Assembly (NCBI GenBank): GCA_964399965.1
Contig: CAYNRX010000034.1
Location: 1 to 24,499, forward strand
Direction: 5' to 3'
Length of the DNA stretch: 24,499 nucleotides
From: UBA1381 sp964399965
GTDB taxonomy: Bacteria > Bacillota > Clostridia > UBA1381
Of this stretch, positions 7,848-15,698 are shown one piece after another. Each line of letters begins with the position of its first letter. The stretch's first letter is position 1. Under the pieces are notes generated by a model that was given only the letters and a program-made list of their open reading frames with translations, did no database searches and was not told the DNA's origin. The position numbers and the translations under genes were made by a program.

Positions 7848-9232
7848 GCCCCGGACCGATGGGAGGAGGCCCTGGCGGACGGGGTCACGGGCATGGAAAG
7901 CCCAAGGATACGAAAAAGACTATCAAGCGGCTTTTGGGCTACCTGTCAGACAGCAAGGCAGTGATAACCATTGCCTTTATCTGTGTGCTTTTGTCGGCAG
8001 GCTCCAGCCTGGCCGGTTCGTATATGCTGCGTCCGATAATCAATAAATTCATCCAGCCCTTGACCGGCGCTCCCGGAGATCCGGCAGGACTTTTCGGCGG
8101 CGTGTGCGCGATGGCGGGCATATATCTGATAGGAGTTATCGCCACCTATGCTCAGTCGCGGCTGATGATAGGCCTTTCCCAGAAAACGCTCAAAAAAATA
8201 AGGGACGAGCTGTTTTCGAAAATGCAGAAGCTCCCGGTGCGCTTTTTTGATACCAATAACACCGGCGATCTTATGAGCCGCTATACAAACGACGTTGATA
8301 CGATAGGCATGATGCTTGATCAGACGCTGGTGCAGATGTTTTCCGGGATCATCAGCCTTATCGGCACGCTGGGGCTGATGATATACACCAATATCTGGCT
8401 GACGCTGGTAACAGTGGTTATGATACCGCTTTTGATAAAGGTGGCGACAACGATAGCCGGACATTCGCGCCGCTATTTCCGCGACCAGCAGAAGGCTCTG
8501 GGCGACGTCAACGGCTACATAGAGGAGACCGTCTCCGGGCAGAAGGTCGTTAAGGTGTTCTGCCATGAGGAGGAATGCGAAAAGGAATTTGCCGCCCTTA
8601 ACGAGGAGCTGAAAAAGTCGCAGATAAAGGCACAGTTTGCCGGAGGCATGATGGGGCCGGTAATGGGCAACCTGTCGCAGCTTAATTATTCGCTCACAGC
8701 CTGTATCGGCGCGGTATTGTGCGTTCTGCGCGGGTTTGACGTGGGCGGACTTACGGTGTTTGTGAATTATTCGCGCCAGTTTTCGCGGCCGATAAACGAG
8801 CTGTCGATGCAGGTGACGAATATCATGTCGGCTCTGGCCGGTGCGGAGCGCGTTTTCCGCCTGATGGACGAGGAGCCGGAGCCGGAGGATGTTCCCGATG
8901 CTGTAGAGCTTCAGAATGTACGCGGCAACGTTGATATCGATCATGTGACCTTCGGCTACAACCCCGATAAGACGATCCTAAAGGACGTTTCCATATACGC
9001 CAAGCCCGGCCAGAAGATAGCCCTTGTCGGCTCTACCGGAGCCGGTAAGACGACGATAACCAATCTTATCACGCGCTTTTACGGAATAGACGCGGGGAGA
9101 GATCCTGATAGACGGCGTAAATATCGACCGCATAAAGAAGGACAGTCTGCGGGAAAATATCGCCGTGGTACTCCAGGATACCCATCTGTTTACGGGCACG
9201 GTGATGGAGAATATCCGTTACGGCCGCCTTGA
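7844..9232 (+). CDS. ABC exporter half-transporter, catalytic subunit (BmrD/LmrD type), 5' part of frameshifted gene
   Basis: This is the partner of the preceding subunit, started at an ATGA overlap with AAGGAGG upstream. The Gly/His-rich N-terminal tail (MSPGPMGGGPGGRGHGHG) is typical of this subunit. The membrane domain and Walker A GSTGAGKT (Lys402) read normally up to FYGIDAG at about residue 418. There the frame is lost at the G run 9094-9097: the expected GGA-GAG-ATC-CTG reads GGG-AGA-GAT-CCT. The last 45 or so residues to 9232 are out-of-frame translation. Removing one G rejoins the gene to 9653 and gives 602 residues. A sequencing or assembly error and a real inactivation look the same from here. 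Confidence 0.85.
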   Translation: MSPGPMGGGPGGRGHGHGKPKDTKKTIKRLLGYLSDSKAVITIAFICVLLSAGSSLAGSYMLRPIINKFIQPLTGAPGDPAGLFGGVCAMAGIYLIGVIATYAQSRLMIGLSQKTLKKIRDELFSKMQKLPVRFFDTNNTGDLMSRYTNDVDTIGMMLDQTLVQMFSGIISLIGTLGLMIYTNIWLTLVTVVMIPLLIKVATTIAGHSRRYFRDQQKALGDVNGYIEETVSGQKVVKVFCHEEECEKEFAALNEELKKSQIKAQFAGGMMGPVMGNLSQLNYSLTACIGAVLCVLRGFDVGGLTVFVNYSRQFSRPINELSMQVTNIMSALAGAERVFRLMDEEPEPEDVPDAVELQNVRGNVDIDHVTFGYNPDKTILKDVSIYAKPGQKIALVGSTGAGKTTITNLITRFYGIDAGRDPDRRRKYRPHKEGQSAGKYRRGTPGYPSVYGHGDGEYPLRPP

Positions 9233-9653
9233 CGCCACTGACGCCGAGGTCAAGCAGGCGGCGATAACCTCCTGCGCGCATACGTTTATCAGGCATCTGC
9301 CGCAGGGGTACGAAACGGTGCTTGACGGTGACGGAGCCAACCTGTCCCAGGGACAGCGGCAGCTTTTGAATATCGCCCGCGCCGCCCTTTCCAAGGCGCC
9401 GATACTGATACTTGACGAGGCCACCAGCTCTGTCGATACCCGTACCGAGCAGCAGATAAATAAGGGTATGGATATGCTGATGGAAAACCGCACGACCTTC
9501 GTTATCGCTCACCGCCTTTCGACGATAAGAAATTCCGACGCTATAATGGTGCTGGAAAAGGGCGAGATAATAGAGCGCGGTACCCATGAGGAGCTTTTGG
9601 CTCTAAAGGGACGGTATTACGAGCTGTATACGGGTATCAAGGAGCTTGATTAG
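9165..9653 (+). CDS. ABC exporter catalytic subunit, 3' part of frameshifted gene
   Basis: This is the rest of the nucleotide-binding domain in the +1 frame. True homology begins at 9098 with EILIDGVNIDRIKKDSLREN; the GTG at 9165 is just the first in-frame start-like codon. Numbered as the repaired 602-residue protein, it carries the Q-loop VVLQDTHLF, a variant signature LSQGQ (500-504), Walker B LILDEATSSVD with catalytic Glu525, and switch His556 (VIAHRLS). It thus supplies the intact ATPase site that the partner subunit lacks. Alone, this piece would be soluble and non-functional. Confidence 0.8.
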   Translation: MVLQDTHLFTGTVMENIRYGRLDATDAEVKQAAITSCAHTFIRHLPQGYETVLDGDGANLSQGQRQLLNIARAALSKAPILILDEATSSVDTRTEQQINKGMDMLMENRTTFVIAHRLSTIRNSDAIMVLEKGEIIERGTHEELLALKGRYYELYTGIKELD

Positions 9654-10020
9654 GCAAAAGCGAAAAAAGCGATGCGAAGCATCGCCCCAAAGTTTGGGTC
9701 CAGCCTTTTTAAAGGTTGGCAGGGGTGTGGGGACGGAGTCCCCACATAAGCGCAGCGAAGCTGCGCAAAAAAACTCAGGCAAACAGCGAAGCGCATTTGC
9801 CGGTAGGTTAGCCAGTAAAAGCATAATTTACCCGCAACTCCGCCCGGTCATTGCCCGTCACGGCAGCCGCCGGGTGTACCTGTTCGGCTTATTGGAGGAT
9901 GTATTCACAACGCTTGACAAAAACGGAGTGGTAATATATGGATAATACGGGCGGACAAGTATCAAAGATCATTAAAAAACTACATTAAATAATAGTATAA
10001 CAACAGGAAGGAGGGTTTTG
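9654..10020. other. 367-bp intergenic region, palindrome-rich, no convincing gene
   Basis: The left half (9669-9801) is a chain of hairpins described as its own feature. A stretch at about 9840-9945 reads like a protein tail (VYLFGLLEDVFTTLDKNG) but has no start signal and could be a gene remnant. TTGACA occurs at 9914-9919 with only a poor -10 (TATGGA at 9937) 17 bp later, so a promoter for the next operon is possible but weak. AAGGAGG at 10007-10013 is the ribosome site of the next gene. Confidence 0.6.
9669..9801. repeat. Array of six short palindromes, three with GCGAAGC cores
   Basis: The hairpins in order are GCGATGC-GAA-GCATCGC (9669-9685), CCCAAA/TTTGGG (9686-9698), CCAGCCTTT/AAAGGTTGG (9700-9719), GTGGGGAC/GTCCCCAC (9727-9745), GCGCAGC-GAA-GCTGCGC (9750-9766) and GGCAAA/TTTGCC (9778-9801). 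GCGAAGC occurs at 9674-9680, 9755-9761 and 9786-9792. There is no T run after any stem on the plus strand, so a simple terminator for the ABC genes is not supported. Confidence 0.7.
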
Positions 10021-12204
10021 ATGAAGGTACAACAGCTTATCTACACCTCGGTGCTCTATTCGCTTTCCGATGTGAGCAAGGGGCTGGTGAACCAGCCGGG
10101 CTACAGGATATATTCCTGCTCGGAGAAGCTCACGCGCGAGGAGATAAACGAGGCCGTGCGTTTTGCCGGCTATAAGCTTCCCAAATCGCTTGCCGATAAG
10201 GAGTATTCACAGGTACCCTCCGATCCGGAAGTGCCGGAACAGTTCCCCAAGGTTTACCGTTCGTTCAAACTCTCAAACGGGAAGCAGGCTATCGTGCAGT
10301 CGTCGTTTGCGGGCGTCGATTACCAGGGACAGAGGGGCAACTTTTTCTCCCATATGTTCATCATTGAGGATCCGCCCGCAGGATTTAGGCCGGAGGAGTA
10401 TATCGGCTCTCCGGATTTTAGGACGTACCTGACTGAAAAGGAGGTATACCGCCAGATAGTAAAATATCTGCCGGAGCTTGACAGTATCAGAAAACGCCCC
10501 GAATTTTCGGCGGTCGTGGAGGAATTTATCAGCGGCCATAAGGACGAGCTGTCATATTTGTGGGAGCGGTATATGACGGCGCTTACGAAGGGAAAGAACC
10601 TTTGTATCTGCGCCGCCACGGTAAGCGATGCCCAGCTTTATGTGATGGCCTTAAAATCGCTGCTGCCATCAGAGATACCATCGGGATTTTCCACGTTCAA
10701 TATCTATATCCCCTCGGAAAAGCACAGGGAGATAAACCTCCATGCTACCGTGTCCGGCCAAAACAATATCACCGCAGAATCAATAAAGATGCACCGCTCC
10801 TGCATCTGGGCGGATATGACCGGCACGGATTTTTCGGGGACGCTGCCGCAGCTGGCGGTCGATACGCCGATAAAGCGGCTGCATGAGATATACGCAAAAT
10901 ATAAATTTGATACCGCGCAGAAGCTGGCCGCCTACCTCGATACCCTGGACGGTGTTTCGGGCGTGGGGGCAAGGCTGGTGAAGCTCCACAGCATCTGCGG
11001 CGACGAGGTGTTCCGCGACCGCGCGCTGGAGCTTTACGATAACCTCGGCTCAGAGGAGCTGTCGGCGGTACGGTTTGATATAATCTGCTGTATGTATGAG
11101 AGATTGACGCTGTTTGGCGATAAGGCCGGGGATATAAGCGCGCGGTTTTTAAAGACCGCCTATGAGAAGATGTGCATCGGCGACGATTTTAACGCCGAAC
11201 CGTATTTTAGCGATGATATGGCCGCCGAAAGGGGCAAATACGTAAAAAACAGCATCAACGATATATTTGCCGTGATGGATAGATATAAGAAGACGCTGGG
11301 GCCGTCCAACAAGCTGATGCTTTTAAGGAGCCTGTCGCTGATGAAGCAGTCGTCATGGGCAGGGACGTGGAAGGAATTTGCCGGGTCTGAGAAGAACCTT
11401 TCCTTCCTGGTACAGATGGCGGCCGATGTGGTCATACAGCACGGCACCCCGGTGACGTTCACCGCTCCCGCTGTGTGGACAAAGCAGGAGATATGCGAGA
11501 TGATAGCATATTTTCATGCGGGAACGGAGCTTGATGCGGTAAAGGCGGCCTGCGCCAATTTCATCCTTGCCGACCGCAGCCTGAACTGGGAAAAATACGG
11601 AGTGGAGTTTACCTCCCGCTTAAAGACCGAGCGCGAGGAAAAAGCGTTTTTTAATACGCTGCGCCGCCGGCTGCGCGATGTGGGATATACGCCCTATACG
11701 GGCAATACGTATCTTTCACTGCGGCAGGAGATCGAGGAGGAGTATGCCAAGGGAGCGACGCCGAGCCTGTTTGACCGGCTCATGCTGGCTTATTACGCCT
11801 GGCTTGACGCGCCGCCGCCGGAAAAGTACAACACAGCTGCCGAGCTGCGCCGCCTGCTGCTGGAGATAAAAAAGGAGCAGAAAACGCTGTATGATTTCCT
11901 GATACCGAAGCTGGCCCTGGAGATAATGGATTCTCCCGGTGAACGGCAGGAGGAGATAATAGACGCCCAGACGATGTGCCCGTCGTTCTGGAACTGGTTT
12001 TTGATAGGCTATAGGCGTAATTGCGCCGATCCGATAAAAGAAAACGTTTACAGCCATGTTTACCTGGCCAACCGCCGTCAGCTGGCGTCCGTTCCCAACA
12101 GACGCGCCTTAAGACGTGAATTTTCCCATGCGGTCAAGGCCGAGCATGAGGAATACTACGACAGGGAACAGACAGAGGGGAAAGGACAGGATGACGATGA
12201 ATAA
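10021..12204 (+). CDS. GAP1-N2-like (GTPase-associated protein 1) large protein
   Basis: This is a 727-residue soluble protein. The N-terminal 140 or so residues carry what I recognise as the GAP1-N2 pattern: VQQLIYTS near the start, PGYRIYSCS, and later GVDYQGQRGNFFSHMFI. In the literature GAP1 proteins belong to GTPase-centred conflict systems, with a long helical middle and C-terminal part. Here residues about 150-727 are helical and without motifs I can name. There is no signal peptide, transmembrane segment or nuclease motif. The ATG at 10021 was chosen because AAGGAGG lies 7 bp upstream; the TTG at 10018 is less likely. It overlaps the next gene by 14 bp. No GTPase partner is visible in the window, so the system assignment is an inference. 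Confidence 0.6.
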   Translation: MKVQQLIYTSVLYSLSDVSKGLVNQPGYRIYSCSEKLTREEINEAVRFAGYKLPKSLADKEYSQVPSDPEVPEQFPKVYRSFKLSNGKQAIVQSSFAGVDYQGQRGNFFSHMFIIEDPPAGFRPEEYIGSPDFRTYLTEKEVYRQIVKYLPELDSIRKRPEFSAVVEEFISGHKDELSYLWERYMTALTKGKNLCICAATVSDAQLYVMALKSLLPSEIPSGFSTFNIYIPSEKHREINLHATVSGQNNITAESIKMHRSCIWADMTGTDFSGTLPQLAVDTPIKRLHEIYAKYKFDTAQKLAAYLDTLDGVSGVGARLVKLHSICGDEVFRDRALELYDNLGSEELSAVRFDIICCMYERLTLFGDKAGDISARFLKTAYEKMCIGDDFNAEPYFSDDMAAERGKYVKNSINDIFAVMDRYKKTLGPSNKLMLLRSLSLMKQSSWAGTWKEFAGSEKNLSFLVQMAADVVIQHGTPVTFTAPAVWTKQEICEMIAYFHAGTELDAVKAACANFILADRSLNWEKYGVEFTSRLKTEREEKAFFNTLRRRLRDVGYTPYTGNTYLSLRQEIEEEYAKGATPSLFDRLMLAYYAWLDAPPPEKYNTAAELRRLLLEIKKEQKTLYDFLIPKLALEIMDSPGERQEEIIDAQTMCPSFWNWFLIGYRRNCADPIKENVYSHVYLANRRQLASVPNRRALRREFSHAVKAEHEEYYDREQTEGKGQDDDE

Positions 12205-13006
12205 AAAAATAACGGCTGTGATAGCCGTGCTGGTAATGGTGTTCGCTTTAGGAGTTTCTGCCGGAGCCTCGGGGACTACTCCCCGGCCGACGCAGAGGGC
12301 GTCGCAGACGCAGTCTACGCCCAGGGTCGCTCCCGATACCTCCTCCGGCAGCTCCTCGGAGCAGGATACGGCGGAAGAGAGCGGTTCTTCTACAGAGGAA
12401 GGGAGTGCCTCCTCCGAGGCCACTGCCGCGCCGTCCGCCGCAGCGGAGAACAGCGGGCTGCAAAACACGTATACAACGCCGATACCGGCTGAGAACGAGG
12501 GGTTTTTCTCCCGGAGCGTATCGCGCGGGGGCATGATAATATGGTTTGTGCTTGCGGTCGCTGCAAGCGCGGTGATAAGCTTCGCCATGGGCAACCGCTT
12601 TGCCAGGCTTGCCAAGAAGGATAACCGCCTGTCGGCGGAAGTGCGCGCCTTAAGACGCGATATAGATGAAAAAATGTCTGAACGCGTGGGTGGATTCACC
12701 GAAAAAGAGCTGGATATAAAAAATACCGCCAAGAAATATTTTGACGATCCCCAGCCGGAGGAGATAGCTCAGAGCGGGGAGAATATGTACGAGAAATGGG
12801 AGACCCAGTTGGCGCAGACGCGTCCCAAAAGACCGGTGATAAAGACTAAAACGGATCCCGAAGCGGAAAAGGCCGCCGCTAAGGCCGCCCGCGCGGAGGT
12901 AAGGAGCAGATCCGTACCGAAGCCGGAGGAGATAAAGAACTCCGCCAAGGGAAGGATGCAGGACGTTATTGAAGAAATGTTCCCGTTTGACGACGATCCC
13001 CGCTGA
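12191..13006 (+). CDS. Signal-peptide, single-TM protein with cytoplasmic charged tail (unknown function)
   Basis: The protein has 271 residues and I recognise no family. Residues 1-24 form a signal peptide (MTMNKK, then a hydrophobic run ending VSAGASG). A low-complexity Ser/Thr/Glu-rich linker of about 80 residues follows, outside the membrane. Next come a transmembrane helix (MIIWFVLAVAASAVISFAMG), a positively charged start of a coiled coil (NRFARLAKKDNRLSAEVRALRRDI) and a basic/acidic tail ending DVIEEMFPFDDDPR. The topology is therefore stalk outside, tail inside. It starts within the end of the GAP1-like gene (AAAGGA upstream; ATG at 12197 is an alternative), so the two are co-translated and may work together, for example by membrane recruitment. 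That link is inferred from position only. Confidence 0.75.
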   Translation: MTMNKKITAVIAVLVMVFALGVSAGASGTTPRPTQRASQTQSTPRVAPDTSSGSSSEQDTAEESGSSTEEGSASSEATAAPSAAAENSGLQNTYTTPIPAENEGFFSRSVSRGGMIIWFVLAVAASAVISFAMGNRFARLAKKDNRLSAEVRALRRDIDEKMSERVGGFTEKELDIKNTAKKYFDDPQPEEIAQSGENMYEKWETQLAQTRPKRPVIKTKTDPEAEKAAAKAARAEVRSRSVPKPEEIKNSAKGRMQDVIEEMFPFDDDPR

Positions 13007-13008
13007 AT

Positions 13009-13827
13009 ATGCACGAATACGAGTTGGATCTGGATAAAAGCTCCCGCTGGATAACGGTCACGGCTTCCGAGGCCGCCAAATATGCCGGGCTGTATGCGAC
13101 CGAGGTCGGCAGCTTTATCACCGGGAGCGGATATTTTACGCGGCGCGACGGCATGGAAGGGTATCTGCTTTTGTATACCGCCGAGGGGATGGGGCTTTTG
13201 AAGGCTCCGTTCGAGCGCGCGCTTCGTCCGGGGGAAGCGGTGGTGATAGATTGCCGCGAGTTTCACGAGTACGTCTCCGCCCCCGAGGGCTGGCGGTTTT
13301 ACTGGATACATTTTTCGGGAGCGGCCGCATCGGGGCTTTATACGCTTTTGGATACGGCCGGCCGCCGCTGTGCCCGCATACCGGGCCGGGACGAGGAGAT
13401 CGAGCGGATAATGGAGCTTGCCCGAAGGACGGAGATCGCGTCCGTGTCGGAAATATCGCTGCGGCTGCATACGGTGATAAACGCGATGATAGAAAGCGGC
13501 CAGGAGCTGCCGGAGCCGGTGGCGCTGGCGATAGCATTCATCAAAAGGCATTACCGGGAGCAGATAACAATAGATGATATGACGGCGGCGGCTCACGTGT
13601 CGAAATATCACCTGATACGGCTGTTTAAGCGGGAGGCAGGCGTCACCCCGTATCACAGCCTTCTTTTGGAGCGCGTAAACGCCGGGAAGATATTGCTGCG
13701 CACGACCGATATGCCGGTAGGGCAGATAGCCTTTGAGGTAGGTTTTTTGGACGAGAGCAATTTTATCAGCCAGTTTAAACGGCTGACGGGGAAAAAGCCG
13801 ACCCAGTACAGACGGGATTTTGGATAG
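13009..13827 (+). CDS. AraC-family transcriptional regulator with N-terminal cupin
   Basis: This 272-residue DNA-binding protein has an N-terminal sensing cupin (about residues 20-105, with the conserved LRPGEAVVIDCREFHEY and the WRFYWIHFSG segment). The C-terminal AraC domain (about 186-272) has two helix-turn-helices, ITIDDMTAAAHVSKYHLIRLFKREAG and MPVGQIAFEVGFLDESNFISQFKR, ending in KPTQYRR. The start lies 2 bp after the previous stop with no clear ribosome site, so it probably depends on translation of the upstream gene. Sugar or glycan signals are common ligands for this architecture. A position inside the four-gene run suggests it controls this operon or a nearby one. Confidence 0.9.
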   Translation: MHEYELDLDKSSRWITVTASEAAKYAGLYATEVGSFITGSGYFTRRDGMEGYLLLYTAEGMGLLKAPFERALRPGEAVVIDCREFHEYVSAPEGWRFYWIHFSGAAASGLYTLLDTAGRRCARIPGRDEEIERIMELARRTEIASVSEISLRLHTVINAMIESGQELPEPVALAIAFIKRHYREQITIDDMTAAAHVSKYHLIRLFKREAGVTPYHSLLLERVNAGKILLRTTDMPVGQIAFEVGFLDESNFISQFKRLTGKKPTQYRRDFG

Positions 13828-13840
13828 GAGACAGGAGACT

Positions 13841-14494
13841 ATGGCAACATGGACGACACATCTGCGGGTGGCGCAGGCGGCGTTTGGGCTTTTGCCGCAG
13901 GGAGATTTTGCGCTCTGGTGCGCGGGCAACGTCGCCCCGGACTGCGGCTGGGGCGAGCGCGACAGCTTTTCCGGCTTCACGCCGCCCACTACCGTTACCC
14001 ATTGGACATCTACCGGCAATAAGGCCGATATCGACAGCCAAGGTTTTTTTGACCGATACGTAAAAAACTGCCGCGATACGGCAGCTTTTTCGTTCTATAT
14101 GGGCTATTGGACGCATCTTTTGACCGATATCAAATGGTCAAGGGAAATATATATGCCCACAAGAAGCGATTATCGCCAGGAATATGAGCGTGATCCTCAT
14201 TTTCTCAACGTAATAAAGCGCGACTGGCATGATATCGACTACGAATACCTGCGGGCGCATCCGGGGCTGGAGCCGCTTGCGGCGATCGCACAGCTTGAGG
14301 GGCCGGAGGATTATTTGCCGTATTATGAGACTGGACAGCTTAAAAAGCAGACGCGCTTTATCGCCCAAACGCTCCTGACAATGGAAAAGCCGCCCATAAA
14401 GGAGCGGCGGTTTTTGACGGCTGAACGTGTGGAGCTGTTCGTCCGGGAAATGACGGCGGAGCTTAGAGAGGATCTTGCCAATATTTTTCCATGA
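13841..14494 (+). CDS. Zinc-dependent phospholipase C-like protein
   Basis: This 217-residue protein is of the zinc-dependent phospholipase C / S1-P1 nuclease-like helical fold. Putative metal ligands are His7 (TTHLRVA), Asp34 (GNVAPDCG), His54 (VTHW), and His92 with Asp96 (FYMGYWTHLLTDIKW). Bacterial members without a signal peptide, like this one, are common in Clostridia and of unknown substrate. The ATG at 13841 was chosen with AGGAG just upstream; a TTG at 13820 is rejected. It lies 13 bp after the AraC gene and closes the four-gene run. Its last 32 bp overlap the 3' end of the convergent WYL gene, and no terminator is visible between them. Confidence 0.75.
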   Translation: MATWTTHLRVAQAAFGLLPQGDFALWCAGNVAPDCGWGERDSFSGFTPPTTVTHWTSTGNKADIDSQGFFDRYVKNCRDTAAFSFYMGYWTHLLTDIKWSREIYMPTRSDYRQEYERDPHFLNVIKRDWHDIDYEYLRAHPGLEPLAAIAQLEGPEDYLPYYETGQLKKQTRFIAQTLLTMEKPPIKERRFLTAERVELFVREMTAELREDLANIFP

Positions 14495-15434
14495 GCAGCC
14501 GCGATTTGGCGGCCATTTTGCGCCGCAGCTTGCGCGGGGAAAGTATCTCTACAAAATCCCCGTACTGCATCGCCCAGCAGGCCAGGGCGTCGGGATTGAC
14601 CCTTACCTTGATGAAAACACGGTCGGCGATCTCGTTATAGACCTCGAAATCCTTGCCGAACCAGTCGATAAGCGCCGACATCACGGCCTTATCCACCGAC
14701 AGCTGCGCCAATACCGGATCGCCAGAGAACATGTACAAATGCTCGGCCATATGCTTCGGCAGATCCAGCCCCTTGCCGTTGGTAGCCTCCTCCAGCGGCT
14801 TGGCCTCCTCTTCGAGGATGGCCACATCTGTTATGCGGTCCACACGGAAATGGGAGATGCTTTCATATTTGTCATAGCTGCATATAAGGGAATAATTGCC
14901 GTTGGCTGCGGCCAGCTTGTAGGGGCTGACACGGTACGGCTCCGAACGGCGAGGAACCATTTTTTTGGAGGAATCGTGGGTGTTATATGTAAATTCCACC
15001 ATTCGCCCTTTGGTTATGGCCTCGGAAAGCATATCTATAGTATAGAATATCTGCCGGTTGTCGCCGTTGTGCGTGCGGTCTAAAACCTGCACATCGCTGA
15101 GTCCGTTGTTGAAATAGACGTTGGAGAGCCGGGAAAGCTTTTCTATCAGCTCCTTCGCCTGGTATGAGGGGATATGCTTGGAGGATATGATACTGTCAAT
15201 TAAAAGCCGCAGCTCCGAGTCATCAAATTCGCGCGAGGATAGGTACACTCCCGACCGGTCGCGGACTATCTCGGGGTTCGACTGCCGCAGCTCGTTTATG
15301 TAACGCCGCATCGACCGCTCGGAGCATTCCAGCCCGTATTCCTCTCGGAGCTTTGCGGTCAGCTCCCGTACCGACAAGCGGTGGTCGTAATCCGTATATT
15401 TACGGAGGATCTCCATTATTGACAAACTTACCAT
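14463..15434 (-). CDS. WYL-domain transcriptional regulator
   Basis: This is a 323-residue regulator. The N-terminal helix-turn-helix (about residues 1-50, SVRELTAKLREEYGLECSER, SMRRYINELR) binds DNA. The middle WYL domain (about 130-215; VEFTYNTHDSSKKMVPRRSEPYRVSPYKL, then YSLICSYDKYESISHFRVDRI) is a ligand-sensing SH3-like fold. A WCX-like C-terminal extension follows (VFIKVRVNPDALACWAMQYG). The start at 15434 has GGAAGGAA about 7 bp upstream. Its promoter is very clear (15469-15497). A palindrome CGGACA..TGTCCG lies upstream and may be its operator. It is convergent with the phospholipase-like gene and divergent from the secreted protein gene. Confidence 0.9.
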   Translation of the reverse strand: MVSLSIMEILRKYTDYDHRLSVRELTAKLREEYGLECSERSMRRYINELRQSNPEIVRDRSGVYLSSREFDDSELRLLIDSIISSKHIPSYQAKELIEKLSRLSNVYFNNGLSDVQVLDRTHNGDNRQIFYTIDMLSEAITKGRMVEFTYNTHDSSKKMVPRRSEPYRVSPYKLAAANGNYSLICSYDKYESISHFRVDRITDVAILEEEAKPLEEATNGKGLDLPKHMAEHLYMFSGDPVLAQLSVDKAVMSALIDWFGKDFEVYNEIADRVFIKVRVNPDALACWAMQYGDFVEILSPRKLRRKMAAKSRLLMEKYWQDPL

Positions 15435-15468
15435 ATCAAATTCCTTCCATTCTTAAGTGCGTGTGATT

Positions 15469-15497
15469 ATTATACCACAAGCGCGGCTGTTTTGCAA
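15469..15497 (-). promoter_or_regulatory. Promoter of the WYL regulator gene
   Basis: On the minus strand TTGCAA (15492-15497), a 17-bp spacer and TATAAT (15469-15474) form a strong sigma-A-type promoter about 35 bp before the start codon. Confidence 0.8.
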
Positions 15498-15521
15498 GAG
15501 TAAATATGAAAAATTTACCTA

Positions 15522-15610
15522 GCGGACATATTTGTCCGTTGTGGGTAGAGGGAAATCTCTTTGTGCAATCTGTAGAAAATCGCACGTTATTTTAAACAAT
15601 TTTGTCCGCT
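15522..15610. promoter_or_regulatory. Putative operator: CGGACA/TGTCCG palindrome plus a third TTGTCCGCT site
   Basis: CGGACA (15523-15528) and TGTCCG (15533-15538) form an inverted repeat just upstream of the WYL gene promoter. A further TTGTCCGCT at 15602-15610 repeats the half-site, about 48 bp before the expected start of transcription of the secreted-protein gene. The placement between divergent genes fits a regulator site; the WYL protein is the obvious candidate. Confidence 0.45.
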
Positions 15611-15640
15611 TTTTTTATAGAATCAACGGGGAAAATATTG

Positions 15641-15646
15641 TACAAT
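15641..15646 (+). promoter_or_regulatory. Possible -10 box of the secreted-protein gene
   Basis: TACAAT lies about 55 bp before the start codon. No -35 hexamer resembling TTGACA occurs at 16-18 bp, which would fit an activator-dependent promoter using the TTGTCCGCT site upstream. Confidence 0.35.
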
Positions 15647-15698
15647 ATAGATAAGAATTGAGGTTGTATGACCACAGACAGAAAAGGAGAGGATCACA

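Noticed and set aside
7946..8944. 332-codon antisense frame opposite the second ABC gene
   Set aside because: A shadow frame; its composition is not protein-like and the plus strand has clear transporter homology.
9654..9780. Terminator for the ABC exporter genes
   Set aside because: There are several stable stems but no T run follows any of them on the plus strand; they look like repeats.
9646..9945. 99-codon open frame after the ABC genes
   Set aside because: Its first half is translation of the palindromes and it has no ribosome site. Only the last third looks protein-like, so it is kept as a remnant note, not a gene.
15602..15646. TTGTCC at 15602 as -35 for the secreted-protein gene
   Set aside because: The spacer to TACAAT would be 33 bp, far from the 16-18 bp needed; treated as a possible regulator site instead.
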